Below the pieces are notes generated by a model, which was given only the letters and a program-made list of their open reading frames with translations, was not told the DNA's origin and did no database searches. Both the position numbers and the translations under genes were made by a program. A DNA stretch of 14,381 bases from Candidatus Wallbacteria bacterium (GTDB taxonomy: Bacteria; Muiribacteriota; UBA6191; JACPRK01), in the NCBI GenBank assembly GCA_016199905.1, contig JACQFU010000541.1, positions 1 to 14,381 on the forward strand, read 5' to 3'. Below are positions 6,401-12,178 of the stretch, piece after piece (position 1 is the stretch's first letter; every line of letters starts with the position of its first letter).

Positions 6401-7561
6401 ATGATCTTCCCCAAGAGGGCCCCCCGGCCCGACCGTCCCGCACGGGTTCGCAGAAGCGCGCCCTTCCCGGTTTCGGACCATTCCGATGGCCGCCGCTTCC
6501 ACAACGTCAGCGGTTCCGCGGGCAAGCATCGGGTGCTGGCGTTCTTTCGCTGGACCGCCACGCGCCACCTGCAGCTCCGCAAGGGCCGCCGCGCCTCCGC
6601 AATCGCCGTCGAGCCCGCGTCGCGGGCGACGGAGCCGGACGAGCGCCTGCCGATTCCGTTGCCGCGTCTCGAGGGTGCGCCCCAGGATCGAAACACCGCT
6701 ACGGGTGCGGCTGCGCCCGGGTCGCTTCTCGTCACCTGGGTCGGCCACTCCACCCTGCTGGTCCAGATGGACGGCGTGAACTTGCTGACCGACCCCATCT
6801 GGTCGGAGCGCTGCAGTCCCCTCGCTTTTGCAGGCCCGCGCCGGCGCAACCCGCCGGGACTGGTGTTGGAGGAGCTGCCGCGGATCGACCTCGTGATCGT
6901 CAGTCACAATCATTACGATCACCTGGACCTGCCCACGGTGCGCAAGCTCGCCGAGCGTCACGATCCGCTGTTCGTCGTGCCGCTGGGAGTGGCTGCCTGG
7001 TTCCGCCGCCGCAAGCTGCATCGGGTCGTCGAGCTGGACTGGTGGCAATCCACCGAGCACGCCGGCCTCACCGTCCATGCGACGCCCGCGCAGCACTTCT
7101 CCGGCCGTTCCCCCTGGGACGCCAACAAGACGCTCTGGGTCTCGTTCGTCGTCGAGGGCGCGGCCGGTCGATTCTTCTTCGGCGGCGATACCGGCTACGG
7201 TCCGCATTTTGCCGAGATCGGACGCCGCCTGGGGCCGATGCGGCTGGCAGCGATCCCGATCGGTGCCTACTCGCCGCGCTGGTTCATGGCCCCGGTCCAC
7301 ATCGACCCCGAGCAAGCCGTGCAGGCCCACCTCGACCTTTGCAGCCGGCAGTCGATCGGCATTCACTTCGGCACCTTCAAGCTCACCGACGAGCCGATGG
7401 AAGAGCCGCCTGTGCTGCTGCGAGAGTGCCTGGACGTTCGCGGGATCGATCGCGATCTGTTCTGGGTCCCCGTGCTGGGCCGAACGTGGGCCGTGCCCAA
7501 GCGCATCGCCCCTGAGCGCGAACTGGCCGAGCCGGTCCTGGCGCTGGCCACCGCGAAGTAG
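6401..7561 (+). CDS. Metallo-beta-lactamase-fold hydrolase, NAPE-PLD/UlaG-like
   Basis: The 386-residue protein has the full metal-site set of the metallo-beta-lactamase fold. These are 'SHNHYDHLD' with His169, His171, Asp173 and His174, then His232 in 'AQHFSGR', Asp263 in 'GGDTGYG', and His322 in 'GIHFGTFKL'. The 'TWVGHSTLLVQMDG' strand, the 'DPIWSERCSP' segment and the 'HFGTFKLTDEPMEEPP' end match the N-acyl-phosphatidylethanolamine phospholipase D-like family. A lipid phosphodiester is therefore a reasonable but unproven substrate. Residues 1-105 are basic, poorly conserved-looking and show no signal peptide. The ATG at 6401 has AGGTG five bases upstream. The frame stays open further upstream, but that overlaps the divergent methyltransferase and is not credible. 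rnhB follows after 55 bp. Confidence 0.92.
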   Translation: MIFPKRAPRPDRPARVRRSAPFPVSDHSDGRRFHNVSGSAGKHRVLAFFRWTATRHLQLRKGRRASAIAVEPASRATEPDERLPIPLPRLEGAPQDRNTATGAAAPGSLLVTWVGHSTLLVQMDGVNLLTDPIWSERCSPLAFAGPRRRNPPGLVLEELPRIDLVIVSHNHYDHLDLPTVRKLAERHDPLFVVPLGVAAWFRRRKLHRVVELDWWQSTEHAGLTVHATPAQHFSGRSPWDANKTLWVSFVVEGAAGRFFFGGDTGYGPHFAEIGRRLGPMRLAAIPIGAYSPRWFMAPVHIDPEQAVQAHLDLCSRQSIGIHFGTFKLTDEPMEEPPVLLRECLDVRGIDRDLFWVPVLGRTWAVPKRIAPERELAEPVLALATAK

Positions 7562-7602
7562 CGGCGCCGCTGCTCGTGCGCCTCCGGCAGGAGCGCGGCT
7601 GC

Positions 7603-7608
7603 TAGAAT
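7603..7608 (+). promoter_or_regulatory. -10-like TAGAAT placed for a possible leaderless rnhB transcript
   Basis: TAGAAT matches five of six -10 consensus positions and ends 8 bases before the rnhB ATG at 7617. No Shine-Dalgarno lies at normal distance; the nearest AGGAG (7589-7593) is over 20 bases away. No -35 hexamer is recognisable. If used, transcription would start at or next to the ATG. Confidence 0.25.
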
Positions 7609-7616
7609 GCTCTTGC

Positions 7617-8597
7617 ATGCAGGTCGTGCCCGACATCACGGCTCTGCCGGAAAAGCAGATCCGAAAGCTGCTGGAGGAACAGGGGTTCCCGGAGGCTTTG
7701 CTCGAAGCCTGCCGATCCGATGCGCGCGCGGGTGTCCGAGGCCTGGCCCGATCCGAGGAACGCCGTCAAGCCGCGCGCCGTCGCGAGGACCAGCGGCTGA
7801 AGGCGATGGTTTCCTTCGAGAGGGCCCACCGGGCGCGCGGTTTCGACGCCGTGGCGGGGGTCGACGAGGTTGGGCGAGGACCGCTGGCCGGACCGGTGGT
7901 GGCTGCCTGCGTCGTGCTGCCGTTCGACGAGCCGATCCCGGGCGTCGACGATTCGAAGAAGCTCTCGCCCGAGCGACGCGAACGGCTGGACCTGGAGATC
8001 CGAGCGCGCGCCTCGGGAGTCGGGATCGCGGAGGTGGACGCGGCGGAGATCGATCGCATCAACATCCTGCAGGCGTCGAAGCGAGCCATGGAGCTGGCCA
8101 TCCACTCCTGCGCGCCGGCGCAGCCCGACTTCCTGCTGATAGACGCGGTCAAGCTGCCGGCCGTGGAGCTGCCGCAGCTGGTCTTGATTCACGGCGACTC
8201 CCGCAGCTACGCAATCGCGGCGGCCTCGATCGTGGCCAAGGTGTATCGCGACCGGTTGATGGCCGGACTGGACGCCCGCTATCCTCATTACGGTTTCGCG
8301 GCCAACAAGGGCTACGGGACACAGGAGCACATGGATGCCCTGGAGCGGCTTGGGCCCTGCGAAATTCACCGCAGGAGTTTCGCCCCGGTGACGGCCTACG
8401 TGCTGCCGTCATGCCGGCTTTATCTGGAGGCGATCGGACGGGCCGGGTCGCTGGTGACGCTGCGGCGCGCCGGACTGGAGATCCGCGCCAACGGCTCGCA
8501 TCTCACCGCATCCGAGCTCGAAGCTCTGCGCCAAGCCTATCGACAGCGCTTGCAGGACCTGGGTGGCCGCTTTGACAGCCCTTCGGCGGCGTACTAA
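7617..8597 (+). CDS. rnhB: Ribonuclease HII
   Basis: RNase HII cuts RNA in RNA-DNA hybrids and starts removal of single ribonucleotides from DNA, in the cytoplasm. In this 326-residue protein the catalytic acids are visible: Asp83 and Glu84 in 'GVDEVGRGPLAGP', Asp176 in 'LLIDAVKLP', and Asp212 in 'AKVYRDRLM'. The GRG motif (86-88) reads the ribose junction in known enzymes. 'DDSKKLS', 'AAASIVAKV' and 'NKGYGTQEH' are also present. Residues 1-75 match the extra N-terminal domain of Bacillus-type RNase HII ('ITALPEKQIRKLL', 'MVSFERAHRARGF'), which supports the ATG at 7617. About 65 residues follow the usual family end near 'HRRSFAPV' and are not recognised. Linkage to yraN is common in bacteria. 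Confidence 0.97.
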   Translation: MQVVPDITALPEKQIRKLLEEQGFPEALLEACRSDARAGVRGLARSEERRQAARRREDQRLKAMVSFERAHRARGFDAVAGVDEVGRGPLAGPVVAACVVLPFDEPIPGVDDSKKLSPERRERLDLEIRARASGVGIAEVDAAEIDRINILQASKRAMELAIHSCAPAQPDFLLIDAVKLPAVELPQLVLIHGDSRSYAIAAASIVAKVYRDRLMAGLDARYPHYGFAANKGYGTQEHMDALERLGPCEIHRRSFAPVTAYVLPSCRLYLEAIGRAGSLVTLRRAGLEIRANGSHLTASELEALRQAYRQRLQDLGGRFDSPSAAY

Positions 8598-8610
8598 TTA
8601 GAGGTGGCGT

Positions 8611-8895
8611 ATGGATATTCATGATCGACCGGCAAAGCTGGTGGGAACGGTGATTGACGCGGCGACCCGCAGGCCCGTGCCTCAGGTGAAGGTCGCCATC
8701 AACCGGCAGGGCTTCGCGGTCGATACGGACCGCAACGGCTGCTTCCTGTTCGACAAACTGGAACGCGGCAAGACCATCGTCATATCCTGCACCAAGAAAG
8801 GCTATCGCCAGGCCTCGACAACTTACAAGGCGAACATGGACCAGGACCAATCGATCAGCATCAAGATGGGACCCCTGGGAAGCTTCGCAAAGTAG
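8611..8895 (+). CDS. Small carboxypeptidase-regulatory-like (transthyretin-like) beta-sandwich protein
   Basis: The protein has 94 residues. 'LVGTVIDAATRRPVPQVKV', 'VDTDRNGCFLFDKLERG' and 'TKKGYRQ' follow the pattern of CarboxypepD_reg/CNA-B domains, in which a strand, a 'T-G-P-V' turn, a 'TD--G-F-F' hairpin and a final GY strand repeat. The single domain makes up the whole protein. There is no signal peptide, lipobox or membrane segment, so it appears cytoplasmic, which is unusual because these domains are mostly extracellular. GAGGTG lies four bases before the ATG, and the gene starts 13 bp after rnhB and ends 11 bp before yraN. The function is unknown; a scaffold or binding role is conjecture. 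Confidence 0.82.
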   Translation: MDIHDRPAKLVGTVIDAATRRPVPQVKVAINRQGFAVDTDRNGCFLFDKLERGKTIVISCTKKGYRQASTTYKANMDQDQSISIKMGPLGSFAK

Positions 8896-8906
8896 CCCCC
8901 ACGGCC

Positions 8907-9281
8907 GTGACCGACCGCAGAAGCCTGGGAAGGGCCGGCGAGCTTGCGGCCGTGCGGATACTGGAGCGCGAAGGTTACCGGGTCCTGCAAACCAACTTCA
9001 CCACCCGGTACGGCGAGATAGACATCGTGGCCGACGAGGCCGGATGTCTTTGCTTCGTCGAGGTGCGGCTGAAAACGGGCAAGGAGTTCGGCACGGCTCA
9101 AGAAAGCATCACGAGGGCCAAGCGACATCACCTCGTTCGCGCCGCCGAGATTTACCTCGGCCAGACGGGCGGCCAGGACAGGGAGTGCCGCTTCGACGTC
9201 CTCGCCCTTCTGTGGGACCGCGAAACCTCGGCGCCTCGCTCACACGAGCTGATCCGTAACGCCTTCGGTGCCGACGAATGA
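8907..9281 (+). CDS. yraN: YraN/UPF0102 family endonuclease-fold protein
   Basis: The 124-residue length is typical for UPF0102. The family signature is clear: 'GRAGELAAVRIL' with Glu12, 'NFTTRYGEIDIVA' with Asp39, and 'FVEVRLKTG' with Glu52 and Arg54. This gives the D-ExR pattern of a restriction-endonuclease-like fold. The family is assigned to nucleic-acid processing on structural grounds; a firm cellular role is not established to my knowledge. The start is a GTG at 8907 without a clear Shine-Dalgarno, 11 bp after the preceding gene. Its TGA overlaps the ATG of the cyclase gene by four bases, so translation of the two is probably coupled. Confidence 0.95.
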   Translation: MTDRRSLGRAGELAAVRILEREGYRVLQTNFTTRYGEIDIVADEAGCLCFVEVRLKTGKEFGTAQESITRAKRHHLVRAAEIYLGQTGGQDRECRFDVLALLWDRETSAPRSHELIRNAFGADE

Positions 9282-11074
9282 GCGCGAGCCACAAGCCGCG
9301 ACGCCAGGAGCGGGTCCTGATCGTGGACGACGATCGGCTCGCGCTCGAGTTCCTCCAGGACGCCCTGCTCGAGGCGGGGTTTCCCTTGCAGCCGTTCAAC
9401 AGGCCGGCAGAGGCGCTCGCGTACCTCGACGCGGACATGGCCTTCGACCTGATCGTCAGCGACATCGACATGCCGGGCATGAACGGAATCGCTTTTCTGG
9501 ACGCCGTGCGCAAGCGCGGTCTGCTGGCGCCGGTCATCTTCCTGACGGGAAACGACCAGGTCGAGACCGCGATCCAGGCGATCCGCCTCGGAGCTTCCGA
9601 CTACATCCCCAAGGGGCGGGAGGTCGGCCAGAGCCTGCTGCTGTCCATCGACAGGGTGCTCGAAAAGCAGCGGCTGGAGCGTGAGAACCAGCGTTTGGTC
9701 GGCGAACTGCAGCGGCAGAACGCGGCCCTGGAAGAGCGCGATCGGCAGAACAGGGAGCTGCTGGCGCGACTGGCCCGTTTCAACGACGAACTGGAACAGC
9801 GGGTCGAGCAGGCCACCGAGGAGCTGCAGATGGCCAACACGCTGCTGCAGAAGGGGATGCAGGAGCTGACGATCCTCTGCGAGGTGAGCCAGGCCATCAG
9901 CTCCATCATGGATTTTCACGCGCTGCTGGATCTGATCATGCGCAGGACCAAGGAGGTACTGCGGGCGGATGCCTCGTCCCTGATGTTGCTCAACGACGCG
10001 GGAACGGAGCTATCCTTCGTGGTCGCGCAGGGCACCGCCGGGGCAGCGGTCAAGGGCTTCACGGTCAAGGTCGGGCAGGGGATCAGCGGCTGGGTGGCCC
10101 AGTCGGGGGAAGAGCTGCTCATCGCGGACGCTTATGAAGACCCGAGGTTCGATCCGGCCTACGACAAGAAGTCGGGGTTTCGCACCCGTTCGATCATGTG
10201 TGTGCCGATGAAGGTCGGCGATCGGACAAGCGGTGTGGTGCAGCTCATCAATCGGGCCGGCGGGGGGCAGTTCACGCAGGACGACATGGAGATGTTCAAG
10301 GCCATCTCTCGGCAGGCCGCCATCGGGATCGAGAACTCGCGGCTCTACGAGCGCACCCGCAAGATGGCGGAGGACCTGCGGCAGTCGCTGGAGCGGGAGC
10401 GCTGGATCGCCATCGAGAAAGAGAAGATGGGCCGCTACATTCCGAAGGAGCTGGTCGACGAGATCCACAAGAACCGTGAGGCCCAGCTCGCCCTGGGTGG
10501 GCAGGTGATCAACGCCTCGGTCCTCTTCAGCGACATCGCCGGCTTCACCACCATCAGCGAACGGGTCGATCCCGTGGGAGTCCTCAAGTACCTGAACGGA
10601 TACATGACCGAGATGGTGAAGATCATCGAGGGCGAGGGAGGCATCCTCGACAAGTTTATCGGCGACGGCATCATGGCCGTGTTCAAGGCGGAACCCGAGC
10701 GTCCTAACCACGCGCTCTCCGCCGTGCGCGCCGGGGTGCGGATGCAGCGCAAAGTTCTGGAGCTGGGGCGGCAGTGGGTGGAGGCCGGACTGGGACCGCT
10801 GGGGGTGCGGATTGGCGTCAACACCGGTAACGTGCTCTCGGGAAACGTGGGCGCCGAGACCCGGATGGACTACACCGTCATCGGCGACAACGTGAACCTC
10901 GCCTCGAGGCTGGAGACCGCGGGCCGCCCCGGGGAGGTGCTCATCCACGAGACCACCTTCGAGAAGATCAAGGGCCTCGTGACGCCCGAACCCAGGCGCA
11001 ACGAGCCGATCCAGGTGAAGGGCAAGGCGAACCACATCCTGACCTACGCAATCCTGCCGGACTCGACCATCTGA
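9278..11074 (+). CDS. Response regulator-GAF-class III adenylate/guanylate cyclase
   Basis: This is a 598-residue soluble three-module signalling protein. The receiver domain (about 11-125) has the acid pair Asp17/Asp18, phospho-acceptor Asp62 in 'VSDIDMPG', Thr90 and Lys112. A coiled coil spans about 126-197. A GAF domain (about 200-355) ends in 'LINRAGGGQFTQDDME', a partial NKFDE-like pattern with Lys to Arg and the final Glu replaced. The cyclase domain (about 405-595) has metal-binding Asp419 ('LFSDIAGFT') and Asp463 ('KFIGDGIMAVF'), Lys459 and Thr533 as likely purine-selecting residues, and Asn540/Arg544 in 'VNLASRLE'. The Lys/Thr pair is typical of class IIIb adenylyl cyclases, so cAMP is the expected product. 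A partner histidine kinase is not in the window. Translation is coupled to yraN by an ATGA overlap. Confidence 0.95.
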   Translation: MSASHKPRRQERVLIVDDDRLALEFLQDALLEAGFPLQPFNRPAEALAYLDADMAFDLIVSDIDMPGMNGIAFLDAVRKRGLLAPVIFLTGNDQVETAIQAIRLGASDYIPKGREVGQSLLLSIDRVLEKQRLERENQRLVGELQRQNAALEERDRQNRELLARLARFNDELEQRVEQATEELQMANTLLQKGMQELTILCEVSQAISSIMDFHALLDLIMRRTKEVLRADASSLMLLNDAGTELSFVVAQGTAGAAVKGFTVKVGQGISGWVAQSGEELLIADAYEDPRFDPAYDKKSGFRTRSIMCVPMKVGDRTSGVVQLINRAGGGQFTQDDMEMFKAISRQAAIGIENSRLYERTRKMAEDLRQSLERERWIAIEKEKMGRYIPKELVDEIHKNREAQLALGGQVINASVLFSDIAGFTTISERVDPVGVLKYLNGYMTEMVKIIEGEGGILDKFIGDGIMAVFKAEPERPNHALSAVRAGVRMQRKVLELGRQWVEAGLGPLGVRIGVNTGNVLSGNVGAETRMDYTVIGDNVNLASRLETAGRPGEVLIHETTFEKIKGLVTPEPRRNEPIQVKGKANHILTYAILPDSTI

Positions 11075-11095
11075 AGCTGCGGGGACACGAAGAAG

Positions 11096-11986
11096 GTGAC
11101 TGGCTCCGAAAGAGGGTTCTCCGTCGTCGAGCTCGTGCTCTCGATGGTGGTCTTGCTGTTGCTGGTCTCGATCACCATTGCGTGGTACCAGGGGCCGGCC
11201 CAGGACGCACGCGTATCGGTGGCGCGGGTGGAGGCTTCCCAGATAGCGGGAATGATCGCCGCACGCCAGCTCCAGACGCGGGCCGCCTACTCGGCCCCTT
11301 CCTTGCCTTCGAATTACCACGGAAACGGCCTCGATCCGTGGGGCGGCCGTTGGCGCATCGACCCGTCCAGTAGAGCCGTCGTATCCGCTGGACCCGATGG
11401 CGTCTTTGGCTCCGACGGATCCGCGGACGACGTCGTGGTCCGCTGGGACTCCTGGCAGCAGCCCTCCCAGGTCGAGCTGCCGGCGCCCGCGGCCAGCGTC
11501 GCCGCCGGCGGCTTCGTGCGCCTCGAGTGGCCGGCCGCGACCGGCCTGCGAGAGCTGGTGCTGGTCCGCACGGGACCCGAAGGTGCGCGGAGAATCGCGC
11601 TGGCTACCGGCGCCGTCGAGTACTCCGACGGCGCGCTCGCTCCGCGCGTCTCCTACGCCTACCGCCTCGAAGCCGAGGATATCGCGGGCCGCAGTCTCAT
11701 CGGGTCCGCAACCGGCGTGTTCATTCCGGGCGCCAGCCCCCCTACCTTGCGAGTGACCGTGGAGCCGGGAGCCTCGCGACCGGGGCAGGTGCGCCTGCGC
11801 GTCACGGCCTCCTCCCTCGGAGCCGAGCTGGCCGGCCTCACCGTCGGTACCCGCGAGCTCCCGCTCAGGGGCGCGGACTGCACGACGGCCGTCGAATTGG
11901 ACCGCCCGGCGTCGGGTCGCGTGAACGTCGCCGTGACGGACCGCGCCGGGCTGCGGTCGACGGCCGAGGTGACGGTGGGGCGGTAA
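11096..11986 (+). CDS. GspG-like pseudopilin fused to fibronectin type III/Ig-like domains
   Basis: The protein has 296 residues from a GTG at 11096, the only in-frame start between the preceding TGA and the signal. A class III signal peptide is visible: a short leader, then Gly7 and Phe8 as the predicted prepilin-peptidase cut, Glu12 at mature position +5, and a hydrophobic helix to about residue 30. The first globular part ends in 'LDPWGGRWRI' and 'SAGPDGVFGSDGSADD', matching the calcium-site loop of type II secretion major pseudopilins. Unlike GspG it continues with an FN3-like domain (about 125-210, 'VRLEWPAATG', 'VSYAYRLEAEDIAG') and a second Ig-like beta domain (about 215-296). It lies 21 bp after the cyclase stop. 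It should sit in the inner membrane or a pilus-like fibre. No other pilus or type II secretion gene is in the window. Confidence 0.87.
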   Translation: MTGSERGFSVVELVLSMVVLLLLVSITIAWYQGPAQDARVSVARVEASQIAGMIAARQLQTRAAYSAPSLPSNYHGNGLDPWGGRWRIDPSSRAVVSAGPDGVFGSDGSADDVVVRWDSWQQPSQVELPAPAASVAAGGFVRLEWPAATGLRELVLVRTGPEGARRIALATGAVEYSDGALAPRVSYAYRLEAEDIAGRSLIGSATGVFIPGASPPTLRVTVEPGASRPGQVRLRVTASSLGAELAGLTVGTRELPLRGADCTTAVELDRPASGRVNVAVTDRAGLRSTAEVTVGR

Positions 11987-12164
11987 GATTTCACAACTCG
12001 GTCACTCTCTCGGCTGCGACTCGGCGGCTGTATCGACGGTGATGGGCGATGGGCTCTTACACGGGGCGGGTTGCAGTTCGAATGGCGGCCACGGCTGGCG
12101 AGTCGATGGTATGGTGGTGCCGGGCGAGGGACAGGCGATGAAGACATTCTGCAAGGGCACCGTC

Positions 12165-12169
12165 GGAGG
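12165..12169 (+). promoter_or_regulatory. Shine-Dalgarno GGAGG deciding the kinase GTG start
   Basis: GGAGG lies nine bases before the GTG at 12179. The longer frame opens at 12071, in the non-coding-looking gap 11987-12178, and adds 36 residues with no kinase-family counterpart. I find no convincing promoter or terminator in that 192-bp gap. Confidence 0.65.
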
Positions 12170-12178
12170 CGCAGGTTG

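Noticed and set aside
7560..7571. AGCGGCGCCGCT palindrome over the hydrolase stop, as a terminator
   Set aside because: It is a perfect 12-bp palindrome, but there is no loop of normal size and no T-run after it. Such palindromes are expected in GC-rich DNA.
7607..8575. 322-codon plus-strand frame overlapping rnhB in another frame
   Set aside because: It is Arg/Gly/Ala-rich with no motifs, while rnhB in the other frame has every catalytic residue.
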